Positions 25,511 through 34,751 of a DNA stretch of 40,651 nucleotides are shown here, piece after piece (positions within the stretch are counted from its first letter, which is position 1; each line of letters begins with the position of its first letter). This DNA comes from an uncultured Bacteroidales bacterium. Its GTDB lineage: Bacteria > Bacteroidota > Bacteroidia > Bacteroidales > FEN-979. Under the pieces are notes generated by a model, which had not been told where the DNA came from, ran no database searches, and worked only from the letters and a program-made list of their open reading frames with translations. A program made the translations under genes and the position numbers. Location: NCBI GenBank assembly GCA_903929315.1, contig CAIYUC010000202.1, positions 1 through 40,651 on the forward strand, given 5' to 3'.

Positions 25511-26485
25511 CTAATTAAACTTCCCGGTAATATCTGAAATATCAAATTTCCCATTGATTTCCTGTACATCAATTCTTCCATGTAGAATGTTAAAGAAAAA
25601 GTCTCTGATTTTTTCAAAAGTTATCGTTACTGTTTCGCCTTTGTCATTAACACCCATGTCATAGTTTTTGAGTAACTGAGAACCTAAACTGGCAGCAGTA
25701 AGTAAGAAATGATTCTGAAATTTATCCATATCCAGAAGATCTGCAGCCAATACCTTGCCGACTACAGTGTAACTACGTATAGTTTTCTGCATTTCTTCAT
25801 TTGAAAGAGTGGTTTTAACTTCGTCGGTGTCAAGATTCATTTCAATTCTGCCGGACTTTTCCGATTGTACACTTCCTTTATAAAGAGAGCCAAGGTCTGC
25901 CAGACTCAAATTAAAAAATTTTGTTCCGGGTATAGTAATGATCTTTTCGGTTGAAAATGCACTTGGAAGTAATAGCCAGATCTGCTGTGCAGCCTTTACA
26001 GACGGGCTATTAAAAGTACCCATAACGGAATTGGTAACATCTATGTTTTGGGTTGCAAATACACCGCCGATAACAACACAATTTTGCAGGATGATTTCAT
26101 CAGCATAAATACTGCCTGCGACAAATGCATTATAAAGAGTAACACTTTTCGCATTAATATCCGAGTAGAACAATAAATTACAATTCAATGCCCGGGATAC
26201 AATTGAATTTGCGGAGCCTACACTTTTCCTAAAAGAGATATTCCCTTTTGCTTCACTATTTACATACATTTCCAGTTGTGTAAATACTGCTCCCTGAATT
26301 TCAGAATCACCCTGCTGTATTTCTAATTTGTGCGCATAAACAGCACCTTCAATAACTGAATTACCCTGTATAGTTATCGTTCTTTCAAGTTCGGCAATTT
26401 TTTCAGGTAAAATAGATCCTTTTACTAAATTGTCTTTTAGTTGTACATTGGTTTCATTGAAACGAAGTTCTTTTAATTCTTTCAT
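25511..26485 (-). CDS. Bactofilin-like / polymer-forming beta-repeat protein
   Basis: Residues about 25-190 are a run of short beta-strand turns with the bactofilin rhythm (TITIQGNSVIEGAVYAHKLE, IQQGDSEIQGAVFTQ, AFVAGSIYADEIILQNC, VVIGGVFATQNIDV). A C-terminal part without the repeat follows (about 195-324). Bactofilins polymerise into membrane-associated filaments; this protein is longer and more divergent, so polymer formation is inference. It has no signal peptide or membrane helix. It starts 12 bases after the 347-aa helical protein stops, inside the same colinear block, and is followed by a 217-base gap. Confidence 0.75.
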   Translation of the reverse strand: MKELKELRFNETNVQLKDNLVKGSILPEKIAELERTITIQGNSVIEGAVYAHKLEIQQGDSEIQGAVFTQLEMYVNSEAKGNISFRKSVGSANSIVSRALNCNLLFYSDINAKSVTLYNAFVAGSIYADEIILQNCVVIGGVFATQNIDVTNSVMGTFNSPSVKAAQQIWLLLPSAFSTEKIITIPGTKFFNLSLADLGSLYKGSVQSEKSGRIEMNLDTDEVKTTLSNEEMQKTIRSYTVVGKVLAADLLDMDKFQNHFLLTAASLGSQLLKNYDMGVNDKGETVTITFEKIRDFFFNILHGRIDVQEINGKFDISDITGKFN

Positions 26486-26497
26486 AGTATAATTATT

Positions 26498-27541
26498 TTA
26501 AACCTGTTGAAGATTAATAACGTTTATTGAACTAATATTTACAATCTTCTGAATCATTTCCCTTACACGTATAGCATGCTGTTCACTTTCAATTGACTTA
26601 CTGTTAAGTTCAGTATTAAAATACAAGACTATCCTTTTCTGATTGTCCACCGTAAGTTTATCCCAGCTGATTGAGTTTGATGAAAATTGTTCAATTAGTT
26701 TATTTTTTTGGATTTTATTATTAAGAACAGTTAGGTAATCAGTACTAAAAATAGTTTTATCAATTTGGTTTCCAAGATTTTTTGTTTCAAAAAAACAAAC
26801 AGGAGTAAATATTGAACAAGATACACTTTCATTAAGCATACTTTGTTGGATAGTAGTGCTTAGTTTTTTTTGTTGCTGGAGAAACAAATTTGCCTTATTT
26901 ATTGTATCTACTGCTCGTTTTTTTGCAATTGAAGCACTGATTTTTGATTGCAAATCACTGCTTTCTTTACCAAATATTCCAACGGTATTAACCAGGTCGT
27001 TATCTGACGTTCTCGTTTTTTGATTATCTGTTTCTTTCTTAAAGGCAAACGCAGGCTTGTCCAATTCAAAAATTCTATTTGATAATTCACTATTAAGGTC
27101 ACCAAAAATTTTTACATAACGCCCCGAGATTCTAATATAATCGCCCTCCATTTGCTTTTTCTTTGTAAGGCAAGCTTGAGCCAACTCTCTAATATGCATT
27201 AATCGTGCTTCTATGTTTTTTGAAAGTTCAGCAACCTGCTGACTGATTTCAGAACGAATATAACTGAAGAAACCTCCTATGATTGTATCAGCAACTTTCT
27301 TCGAGTTCGTCTCTTTTGAGACAATTTCCGCCGCTTCTGTTGCAACAACTGCTGTCGTTAGCAAATCTACATTATTACCACAATGTTGTACACTTTTATC
27401 GAAAGGGTTTGTATCAACATGTATATTAACGTCAACCGGAATATCAACAGTAACTGATGTACTTCCCCCACTATCAGATTTTGGATACGAAACGGATACT
27501 GTTTTAGAAACAGTTTCTCTATAACTCCTGGTGTAACTCAT
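26498..27541 (-). CDS. Helical protein, paralogue of the 304-aa neighbour (unknown function)
   Basis: A 347-aa protein of no named family. After a low-complexity Ser/Val/Thr N-terminus (residues 1-45) it shares with its upstream neighbour a helical region that includes GGFFSYIRSEISQQVAEL (89-106), MEGDYIRISGRYVKIFGDLN (131-150) and NRIFELDKP (155-163). It ends in a mixed region with VYFNTEL-like strands. No signal peptide or membrane helix is seen. The gene is 11 bases downstream of the 304-aa paralogue, so the two were probably generated by tandem duplication and may form a heteromeric coiled-coil unit. Confidence 0.75.
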   Translation of the reverse strand: MSYTRSYRETVSKTVSVSYPKSDSGGSTSVTVDIPVDVNIHVDTNPFDKSVQHCGNNVDLLTTAVVATEAAEIVSKETNSKKVADTIIGGFFSYIRSEISQQVAELSKNIEARLMHIRELAQACLTKKKQMEGDYIRISGRYVKIFGDLNSELSNRIFELDKPAFAFKKETDNQKTRTSDNDLVNTVGIFGKESSDLQSKISASIAKKRAVDTINKANLFLQQQKKLSTTIQQSMLNESVSCSIFTPVCFFETKNLGNQIDKTIFSTDYLTVLNNKIQKNKLIEQFSSNSISWDKLTVDNQKRIVLYFNTELNSKSIESEQHAIRVREMIQKIVNISSINVINLQQV

Positions 27542-27552
27542 ATTGTTTCGAT

Positions 27553-28467
27553 TTATAATGATTGATAGTTAGTTGAGTTAAACAGTTGCAAAGTCAAATC
27601 TTTTATCCTAGCTGATTTAGAAGAAGCCGAAACCAATTTGTTGAATTCAGTATTGATCTCTTGTGAAAGAGAAGTATTTAACGACCATGTCAATTGCGGG
27701 AAATTTGTGTATGTTGCATTTTTGATATCTGATTTGGCTGCAGAGGTCAAGTCCCCATCAGAAAAAACAATTTCGATATTCTTATGCTCCGTCCTATCCC
27801 GATTACACTCATAGATTGCAACGGGGATATAACATTTTCCAACTTTTATTATACTATTATCATTGATCAATATTTGATCGGTCAAATTTTTCTGAACATT
27901 CATCTCATGAATGAACGATTTCATGGAGTTAATAGCATTAAGGCCTCTTAGCTTGACATTTGAAGCAATTATCTTTTGACTTATTGATATTGATTCCAGT
28001 TGAGATATAGGAATAGTAGCAGTTAAATATTTTGTTCTATTTGAAACTTTATCTATTTCTTTACAAGCAAAATCAATGGTTGGTTTATCAAGTTCAAAAA
28101 CCCTGTTCTTCAGATTTACATTAAGACCATTAAAAAGTTTGATATATCTTCTGGCAATCATATTATAATCACGTTGCATCCGGTTTTTTATCCCCGTCAA
28201 TGCATTTTTTTGCTGAACCAATTGCATGATATTCGAATCAACTTCACTTTGCAATTTTGCCAGTTTCTGAGATATTTGAGAACGGATCAATGAATAAAAT
28301 CCTTTATTTACATTATTGCAAACGTGGTCGGCAGCTTTTCCCTCGGCAGCAATAACAGCTGTTTGCATTGCGACTACTGCACCGGTTGTCACATTGACAT
28401 GTTGGGAAACACTGCTTAATTCGTTAGCCATTGGCTGAGTATCGACAGTATAATTAAAAGTTGCCAT
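27553..28467 (-). CDS. Helical protein, paralogue of the 347-aa neighbour (unknown function)
   Basis: A 304-aa protein whose central helices match those of the next gene: KGFYSLIRSQISQKLAKLQ (55-73), MQRDYNMIARRYIKLFNGLN (97-116) and NRVFELDKP (121-129). No named family is recognised. It lacks a signal peptide and membrane helix and looks cytoplasmic. It lies between the coiled-coil membrane protein and its paralogue, all packed on the minus strand with short gaps, which suggests a stoichiometric complex. The start at ATG 28467 is clear. Confidence 0.75.
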   Translation of the reverse strand: MATFNYTVDTQPMANELSSVSQHVNVTTGAVVAMQTAVIAAEGKAADHVCNNVNKGFYSLIRSQISQKLAKLQSEVDSNIMQLVQQKNALTGIKNRMQRDYNMIARRYIKLFNGLNVNLKNRVFELDKPTIDFACKEIDKVSNRTKYLTATIPISQLESISISQKIIASNVKLRGLNAINSMKSFIHEMNVQKNLTDQILINDNSIIKVGKCYIPVAIYECNRDRTEHKNIEIVFSDGDLTSAAKSDIKNATYTNFPQLTWSLNTSLSQEINTEFNKLVSASSKSARIKDLTLQLFNSTNYQSL

Positions 28468-28514
28468 AATTTCTGCTTAAGTGTCAATTAATTTCTGTTA
28501 CTATTTCTCTCTGA

Positions 28515-30539
28515 TTATAAATCATCGTCGTCAACCTCTTCTTTATTTTTGGTATCCTCCGGTGCAGATTCGTCATCAACTTTATAATTTTCTTCAATGA
28601 TGATATTCTCTTCGGGAGGAATCGAATCATTTTTGGGATCAATATTACTTTCAATTATTTCATCGGCAATAATCTGGCTTTTATCAGATACTAGTTCTCC
28701 ATCTAATTCATTAAGCGCATTTTTTGCAATAGCAGGAAGATTCAGGGAAATATGTTCATAGGTTAAATTTTCAACACTTGGAACAGGTGGTATTTCAGAA
28801 ACTTTGGCAAAAAGCGGATTTACTGTAATCAAAGGTTTCCTTCTTTCGTCAAGTTCGTGTACCTCACTGGCTGCAACGGCGATATCCTTTGAGTTCCCGT
28901 CACGAAGGAGTGCATCGTAGTATTCAATATGCTCAAATTTTTCTGCTTTAAGATCAATGTCTTCCTTAAGACGTTCCATGTAGTTTTCAAAATCCAGCTG
29001 CACATTTTGAAATTCCTTTGATTGTAATTCAAAAGCCGCGAATACCTCAGCTGAATTATCATTGGCTGTCACAACAGTTGAATCTAATGAACCTCCGGAT
29101 TGTTGCATACTATCTTCTGTTTTCTTCAAAGAAGCCAGCGTATTATATGCTGCTACATAATCTCTTAAGCTGCCACGCATCAAATTAATCAAATCGGCAC
29201 TCTCAGCCCTGTTCCGTCCATAAAAATCTTCTGTATCCTGGTGCCATTTATTCAAATAATTTATTTTTTGGTCCTTAATATGATTGTAAATCTTCATTCT
29301 TTCTATACGGGTTTCATTCATCAAATTCTGAACCATCGGGGCAACAATTTCTTCATGAATCTGGTGTACTCCAAATGGGAAATTTGTTGAACTTCCATCT
29401 TCAGCAACCCAAGTATCTGATAGCAAGTTGTATTTTGCACGGGAACTTGCTTTTAACTGGAATGGAACATAATCCTGAACAGAATCTCCATAGTTAAAGT
29501 TTTCGTTTCGTATCCTCTCAATTTCAGCAGCTTCTAATGCAGGTGAATAATGATTATAAGGCGATTTTAATATCTTGTATAAGACCTTATTTGACTCAAA
29601 TACAATTTTATCAGTTGATGCAATTTTTAAAGCTGAAATTGCCTGGACAGAATTAGCCATTGTGACCATCAAGCCTTTTAAGACATCTTCAAACTGTTCT
29701 GTATTTCTTGACAATGAGTCTTTCAATTTATTTAACACCTGGAATTTTGAAATATCCTCATCATGTTTTTTTGTATCAAATACTTCGAATGTCGGGGCAC
29801 CTTTTGGCACCTCCGAAGTTGTATACTCTTTAATGAAATTCAGATAACTGCTCTCATTTGCTACGAGTGGTAAAGAGACAGAGGTAACATCCAAATCATC
29901 CATACAGAATGAGATTGTCCGTAATGATCTTTCAAGGTCACCGAAATAATCATGTTGATTCAATTGTTGCATGGAACGTGAGTATTGTTCAGTATCAATC
30001 TCTTCTATATCATTAGAACTTTCAACCAAAGGCGCTTCTGAGGAGAGTCTTTCCAAATCAGCGATTTTTTCAATTAACAAATCATTTTGCTTTGATAATT
30101 GAAGTTTAATTTCAGACTCTTCAACCATACCGGTATGATCAACGATAAAGCTTTTATTCTCATATTTAATTTGATCGGCAATCGGTACATAAGCTACACC
30201 CAATTTGCTTACTTTGTAATCTCTGAAGATCTCTTTTTGAAGTTTCTGAAATTCCCCAATCCTCTCCTCCAGATCATTTAACTTTTTTACGATCCCATTT
30301 TCTTTGATCATAAATATTATAAATGGAATGATCAATATACAAAGGAGCCATTTCCATAATTTGGCTTTCGATAGATCCTGATTAAGAACTGTTTTTTCTT
30401 CTTCAAGTTTGGCAATCTCTTTTTCAATTCGTTCTTCCTCCTGAACAATTTTTTCAGCCATTTGCTGGTAATAGTTAAATAATATCTTAGCCTGATCCTG
30501 CTCAATATTACTTGTTTCCGGAAAAATTTTACCTTTCAT
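28515..30539 (-). CDS. Large coiled-coil protein with one membrane helix (unknown function)
   Basis: I chose ATG 30539 (674 aa, MKGKIFPETS), which leaves a 22-base gap after the upstream gene; an in-frame TTG 96 bases further up would overlap that gene and is unlikely. Residues 25-60 are a Glu/Lys coiled coil (EEERIEKEIAKLEEEK). A membrane helix follows at about 62-78 (LWKWLLCILIIPFIIFMI) and then a further coiled coil (80-110). The remaining 550 residues are mainly helical, with an acidic tail ending EEVDDDDL. No named family is recognised. It probably anchors the SPFH/bactofilin assembly to the membrane; that is inference from layout and neighbours. Confidence 0.78.
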   Translation of the reverse strand: MKGKIFPETSNIEQDQAKILFNYYQQMAEKIVQEEERIEKEIAKLEEEKTVLNQDLSKAKLWKWLLCILIIPFIIFMIKENGIVKKLNDLEERIGEFQKLQKEIFRDYKVSKLGVAYVPIADQIKYENKSFIVDHTGMVEESEIKLQLSKQNDLLIEKIADLERLSSEAPLVESSNDIEEIDTEQYSRSMQQLNQHDYFGDLERSLRTISFCMDDLDVTSVSLPLVANESSYLNFIKEYTTSEVPKGAPTFEVFDTKKHDEDISKFQVLNKLKDSLSRNTEQFEDVLKGLMVTMANSVQAISALKIASTDKIVFESNKVLYKILKSPYNHYSPALEAAEIERIRNENFNYGDSVQDYVPFQLKASSRAKYNLLSDTWVAEDGSSTNFPFGVHQIHEEIVAPMVQNLMNETRIERMKIYNHIKDQKINYLNKWHQDTEDFYGRNRAESADLINLMRGSLRDYVAAYNTLASLKKTEDSMQQSGGSLDSTVVTANDNSAEVFAAFELQSKEFQNVQLDFENYMERLKEDIDLKAEKFEHIEYYDALLRDGNSKDIAVAASEVHELDERRKPLITVNPLFAKVSEIPPVPSVENLTYEHISLNLPAIAKNALNELDGELVSDKSQIIADEIIESNIDPKNDSIPPEENIIIEENYKVDDESAPEDTKNKEEVDDDDL

Positions 30540-30561
30540 ACTGATACTATTAAATTGATTA

Positions 30562-31272
30562 TTAATTGGAAAATATCTGTTTTCTTTCTTTGAAAGTTGC
30601 TTCACAATTTTTGATATTCTCAATAATTTTATCAAAATTATTGGGAATTTCAGATAAACAATCTTGCAAAACCTTAATATCCCTTAGAAATGAAGCTTCT
30701 AACGTTATTGCTTCCCTATTGTTACTGGGAGATATAAAACGCAGATTTTCAAATAATGCTGTCATTCGAACAGTTATGTCGGAAGGAATGTTTTCCATCT
30801 GATCCAGCTTTAACTTAACTTCTTTGGTTGAAGTTTTTATCTCATCAAGACGACTGCGATTCCCCGCTTCCTCACCAAACACCTCCCCGGCTTTTTGTGA
30901 TGAATAAAATACAAAATATAAGCCCACCAACAAAAGAAAAAAGAGAATACCATGAAAAATAATTTGGGCATTTACGTCAATTGGTCTTATAGTGTTAAAA
31001 ACCACCATAACTCCAATTGCTGAAACCGCATAAAGAAAAGTGAAAACCCATTTTAACCCGAGAGATCCAACCCCTTTTTGTGTTTTATCTTTAAGGTTGA
31101 TCATTGGAATGAATTTTTCAACAAACCAAAGGAGATAGATGATAGAAGACACGATGATATTTAAAACAAGAATATTTGTGGTTAAATTTCTCCCAAAGTA
31201 TAAAAAACTTACTATTATCAATGCTTCTCCTAATAGAATAAGGAAAATCGAAAATATTTTTTTTGTATTCAT
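30562..31272 (-). CDS. Four-helix membrane protein with cytoplasmic helical tail (unknown function)
   Basis: A 236-aa protein with four predicted membrane helices at about 7-26, 32-51, 73-94 and 102-123, then a soluble helical tail (about 125-236) with coiled-coil-like stretches (RLDEIKTSTKEVKLKLDQME). There is no cleaved signal peptide. It lies 18 bases after the SPFH-protein gene and just before the coiled-coil membrane protein, so these three probably form the membrane part of one complex. No named family is recognised. Confidence 0.75.
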   Translation of the reverse strand: MNTKKIFSIFLILLGEALIIVSFLYFGRNLTTNILVLNIIVSSIIYLLWFVEKFIPMINLKDKTQKGVGSLGLKWVFTFLYAVSAIGVMVVFNTIRPIDVNAQIIFHGILFFLLLVGLYFVFYSSQKAGEVFGEEAGNRSRLDEIKTSTKEVKLKLDQMENIPSDITVRMTALFENLRFISPSNNREAITLEASFLRDIKVLQDCLSEIPNNFDKIIENIKNCEATFKERKQIFSN

Positions 31273-31290
31273 AAATAAGATATTTTAATG

Positions 31291-32544
31291 CTATGAATTT
31301 TTTTGGCCGCATTTTGGACAGAATTTAACATTTGGAGTTAAAGGTGTGCCACATCGTGAACATTTGCCTTCTGAAACAGGTTTGCCACAGTTACCGCAAA
31401 ATGCACTTCCTGCTGCTATTGGCGAATTGCAATTCGGGCAGAAAATTTGCTCCATCATCAATTGCTGGCCGCAACTCACACAACGCTTAGCATTTTTATC
31501 ATTATCGGTCCCACATTTCGGACAAGGACAATATTCATCACCACAAAAGGGGCAGAACTTTAAATTACTTGCAAATTTTTTAGAACAATTGGAACAGTAA
31601 ACTTCTCTTACAGGAGCAACCGGTTGTTGATTCCCACCTGGTGAACCTGGGTTACTTTGGTTGAATGTGGGTTGATTATATTGTGGTTGCATTATACCTC
31701 CCGATGCTCCCGATCCACCCATGAAATTCGCGGCTACAACAGCTCCCAAAAGTCCTCCACTCCCGCCGGCCATTCCTTCAACGGCATCTTTTGCTACTTC
31801 AAAAGCCTGTGATTGTTGCCATGTATATCCACCAATTGCTTGAGCACTTTGCCTTGAAATGGCTTCAAGAATACGTTTACCAACATCTGTTGAACCATCT
31901 ACCTGAATGCTGGTAATATAGAATGCAGTCAATTCAAATCCTATATTTTCCCAGAAAGGAAGCATAATTGAACGTAAGTGTTCTGAAATACTATCGAGAT
32001 GAGCAGAAATTTGTTTTATACCAATTCTGTTTTTAATCATAAATTGCATCAACGTCGATTTTGTCTTTGTAGAGAATTCTCCAAAAAACTGATCTGTCAA
32101 ATTTTGTTGGTCAAAAGAGGTCTTTGTGCCAACAATTTTTATTAAGAATCGCTCTGCATCAGTGATTTTCAAACCGTATCTGCCATTGGCTACCAGAGGG
32201 ATGCCTGTATTATAATCGGCATCTTGTATGTCCATCCTGTCAATATTCCAGTCAATATTATAAGGCTGGAGTTTGTTTACAAACCAAACCTCTGCTGTAA
32301 ATGGGTTTTTACCCCCAAAAGGTAATCCATACAATGTTCTGAGTACTGGAAGATTTTCCGTATTAAGAGTGTGCTTACCGGGTCCGAATTTCCCGACAAT
32401 TTGTCCCTTTGAAAATAAAATCGCCTCTTGTGATTCCTGCACAATAAGTTGTGTATAAGTGCTAAGATTAGTTTCAGGAAATTTATAGGCATATATTGTC
32501 TGATTTCCCTGAGGCATCCATTTTACTAAATCAATTATTGCCAT
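31291..32544 (-). CDS. SPFH (YdjI-like) protein with C-terminal zinc-ribbon array
   Basis: ATG 32544 gives 417 aa starting MAIIDLVKW, the typical YdjI-like start; an in-frame TTG 54 bases upstream is not needed. Residues about 20-240 match the SPFH family often misnamed virion core protein (QLIVQESQEAILFSKGQIVG, FGPGKHTLNTENLP, LPFGGKNPFTAEVWFVNK). A Gly-rich linker (about 255-310) leads to a tail with at least eight CxxC knuckles between 317 and 412, enough for four zinc ribbons. SPFH proteins form ring or cage scaffolds on membranes; B. subtilis YdjI acts with membrane partners. It heads the minus-strand block of region B and probably recruits the downstream products. SPFH and zinc ribbons are firm, function is inferred. 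Confidence 0.93.
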   Translation of the reverse strand: MAIIDLVKWMPQGNQTIYAYKFPETNLSTYTQLIVQESQEAILFSKGQIVGKFGPGKHTLNTENLPVLRTLYGLPFGGKNPFTAEVWFVNKLQPYNIDWNIDRMDIQDADYNTGIPLVANGRYGLKITDAERFLIKIVGTKTSFDQQNLTDQFFGEFSTKTKSTLMQFMIKNRIGIKQISAHLDSISEHLRSIMLPFWENIGFELTAFYITSIQVDGSTDVGKRILEAISRQSAQAIGGYTWQQSQAFEVAKDAVEGMAGGSGGLLGAVVAANFMGGSGASGGIMQPQYNQPTFNQSNPGSPGGNQQPVAPVREVYCSNCSKKFASNLKFCPFCGDEYCPCPKCGTDNDKNAKRCVSCGQQLMMEQIFCPNCNSPIAAGSAFCGNCGKPVSEGKCSRCGTPLTPNVKFCPKCGQKNS

Positions 32545-32835
32545 AGTATGATTTTTTAAATACTCGTTTAAGGCACAAGCATATCTATCCCTATTCAATT
32601 CCGATTAAAGTACAGTCAATACTGTGATACGCATTATATTTCGTTTAACAGGTTCAATCTATTCTTAGTAGTCCAACAATAACATTTTCATACAAATATC
32701 ATAGTTTTATTTTATATAAAAAAAATATTTTCCGTTTTTTATTAATGAACTGTCAGTTACCCTACATATTTTCGAATGTAATATTGTCCGGTTCAATGAA
32801 GTAATTTGGAATTAAAGCATCTTTATTATGGACAG

Positions 32836-34593
32836 TTATTTATGGCTTTGTTGATTATTAATTTGGGCTTGTAAAGCTGCAATTTGTTTTTGCAGTTCCT
32901 CAATCATTTTTTGTTGTTCCACATTATGTGTATTTAACTCCTGTAATGCTTTAACCATTGGCATTATAAAATCAACGTATCGTAAGGTGTAAACCTCTTT
33001 ATCGTTTCTGGGAACATCAATACCGGGGAAATTGAATCCACATTCTTTGGCAGCTTTTTCTACATCCTGTGCCACAAATCCGATACGGGTTTCTTTTTCA
33101 GCTTCACTGAAATCCATTTTATTTACCAAAGAATCGGGGGTATTCCATATTTTGTGAAGTTCTTTTGGTCTTACATTGAAAGTTACGGGTTTAAGTTTTA
33201 ATATAAAGTCCAATCCCATAACGTTCTCTTTAACGTTAGTTTTAAACCTTGCGTCCGAATATGCCGTCCAACCAGTTACTGCCGCGCGAAGACCAGTTGC
33301 TGTAATAGCCGTATTGCCAACACACACTTGATTATTTCCTGTGCATTGTGCATCAAATATTCCATAGCCAAGCATAGTTACATTGGTTCGATTTTGAGTA
33401 GGATAAGAATTATTGCCAATAAAAGTGCATTGATTAAAATTCACACTGGGTTGTCCAAATCCTGCAGTATATCCTAAAGCTGTATTATCACTTCCTGTTG
33501 TATTATCACTAAGGGCATTTTCACCATAAGCGTTATTGTTACTACCTGTTGTATTGGAATAAAGCGCCTTGAGACCATTGGCGGTATTTGCAGAACCTGT
33601 TGTGTTATGATAAAGTGACCAATCACCAATGGCAGTATTGTCAGTACCCGTTGTGTTATAATATAGAGACCGAAAACCATAGGCAGTATTGAAGCTCCCA
33701 GTAGTTGTGTTAAAAAGCGACGCAACTCCGTATGCGGAATTATCATTTCCAGAAGTATTTGAAGAAAGAGATGAATCACCAGTGGCTGTATTTCCATATC
33801 CTGTTGTGTTGGAATAAAGTGCATTGAAACCAATACCAGTGCTATTTACTGCAGTATTGTTGTTGCCCGCTTTATAACCAAGAAAAGTAGGGCCTAAAAC
33901 ATCTATTCTTCCAGCTTTTTGGTTATTTACCCTGAAATTAAAGGCGACATTGTCAGTTGTGCCTATGAAATTTGTTCCATCCACGGTACCAGCATTACCT
34001 GTTAAACTCCAACCAGAAGATGTTTGAGTCGTAGGTGTCCAACTCGTTCCATTATATTGAAGCACTTGACCATTTGTAGGGGCTGTACCACTAACTGCAA
34101 CGGTTTGAATTTTCGCAACGGTTGGATTTGGATAGGTGCCGCTTAAATCACCTCCAGCATTGCCTCCATCGGCTACGTGCAAGGCTGTGTCGGCAACCAT
34201 CGAATATGGAACTGAAAGAAATTGAGTGGTACCAAGATCAACCAATCCAGTACCAATATTTGCCCACACCTGGAGAAAATAAGAATTAGTTCCCCATTGG
34301 ATTGATGAAAAAGTTCCAACATTTGGATTGCCTTTTCCAATTTGCAAATTCACCAACCCAAAATTATTTGTCGTCGTATCCTTAAATTCCTGGTACACTA
34401 TGTTACCACCAAGTGTTGATCTGTGTATTGAAAATTGTATCGTAACATTATGATTCTGCATAATTGTTCCATCAGGATTACGCAGTACAGCCTGATAATT
34501 AAAGCCTTGTGGAACCTGAGCGCTTGTATCGTATAAGGCAGTAAATAAGATGATGATTACTGCCAAGGTTTTGAGGAAATAAATTTCTTTCAT
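32836..34593 (-). CDS. Secreted adhesin-like protein with head repeats and S74 chaperone domain
   Basis: A 585-aa protein. It has a signal peptide (about 1-25, ending TSA before QVPQGFNYQAVL), a conserved N-terminal beta domain (about 26-140) and a stalk of 16-residue repeats of the form NTAxGxxxLxxNTTGxxN. The C-terminus has an S74 intramolecular chaperone domain (about 448-550: [43 protein letters not shown]) and a short coiled coil. S74 domains self-cleave at the Ser of SD after helping trimer assembly. Surface attachment or adhesion is inferred; no other phage gene is nearby, so this is not a prophage tail fibre. It is a paralogue of the 698-aa protein upstream and shares its 5' leader element. 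Confidence 0.9.
   Translation of the reverse strand: MKEIYFLKTLAVIIILFTALYDTSAQVPQGFNYQAVLRNPDGTIMQNHNVTIQFSIHRSTLGGNIVYQEFKDTTTNNFGLVNLQIGKGNPNVGTFSSIQWGTNSYFLQVWANIGTGLVDLGTTQFLSVPYSMVADTALHVADGGNAGGDLSGTYPNPTVAKIQTVAVSGTAPTNGQVLQYNGTSWTPTTQTSSGWSLTGNAGTVDGTNFIGTTDNVAFNFRVNNQKAGRIDVLGPTFLGYKAGNNNTAVNSTGIGFNALYSNTTGYGNTATGDSSLSSNTSGNDNSAYGVASLFNTTTGSFNTAYGFRSLYYNTTGTDNTAIGDWSLYHNTTGSANTANGLKALYSNTTGSNNNAYGENALSDNTTGSDNTALGYTAGFGQPSVNFNQCTFIGNNSYPTQNRTNVTMLGYGIFDAQCTGNNQVCVGNTAITATGLRAAVTGWTAYSDARFKTNVKENVMGLDFILKLKPVTFNVRPKELHKIWNTPDSLVNKMDFSEAEKETRIGFVAQDVEKAAKECGFNFPGIDVPRNDKEVYTLRYVDFIMPMVKALQELNTHNVEQQKMIEELQKQIAALQAQINNQQSHK
33480..33840 (-). repeat. Intragenic 48-base repeats encoding head motifs
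   Basis: Within the 585-aa S74 protein, seven or more units of about 48 bases encode NTTGxxNTAxGxxxLxx. A similar, longer run occurs in the 698-aa paralogue (about 35860-36440). The repeats are diverged from each other, so they are not a simple microsatellite, but they could still recombine and change stalk length. Confidence 0.8.
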
Positions 34594-34616
34594 TTTGAAT
34601 TTTTTTTGTCGATTAT

Positions 34617-34653
34617 GCTTACTCTATGCACGGTTTTCAGCAACTCCGTTTTT
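34617..34653 (-). promoter_or_regulatory. Conserved 5' leader element, copy 1
   Basis: 37 bases (minus strand begins AAAAACGGAGTTGCTGAAAA and ends ATAGAGTAAGC) recur at 37400-37436 with two mismatches. Both copies sit 24 bases upstream of the ATG of an S74 gene. A short inverted repeat, ACGG...CCGT with an 11-12 base loop, is kept in both. It is likely part of the 5' UTR. It could be a translational or transcriptional control site shared by the two genes; I do not recognise a known riboswitch. Confidence 0.6.
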
Positions 34654-34732
34654 TTCCATTTCAAGTTTGGCAATGTAACGAAAAACATGTTTCCGATCTA
34701 CAAAATGGACTTATAGAACCAAGAGTAAAATC

Positions 34733-34750
34733 CAATAGATTTTTCTATTG
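34733..34750 (-). terminator. Hairpin terminator after the T9SS cargo gene
   Basis: A perfect 7-bp stem (CAATAGA / TCTATTG) with a TTTT loop starts one base after the stop of the 169-aa gene and is followed on the minus strand by GGATTTTAC. The stem is AT-rich and the U tract short, so termination may be partial. Confidence 0.55.
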
Positions 34751-34751
34751 A

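Noticed and set aside
31346-31600. Plus-strand 84-aa frame with repeated motifs
   Set aside because: Antisense of the zinc-ribbon array of the SPFH protein.
31291-32544. Virus-derived virion core protein
   Set aside because: That label is a common misannotation of YdjI-like SPFH proteins; the SPFH motifs and bacterial operon context explain the gene.
33474-33833. A 119-aa minus-strand frame inside the 585-aa S74 gene
   Set aside because: It is an alternate frame of the 48-base head repeats; the S74 protein has a signal peptide and conserved domains in the main frame.
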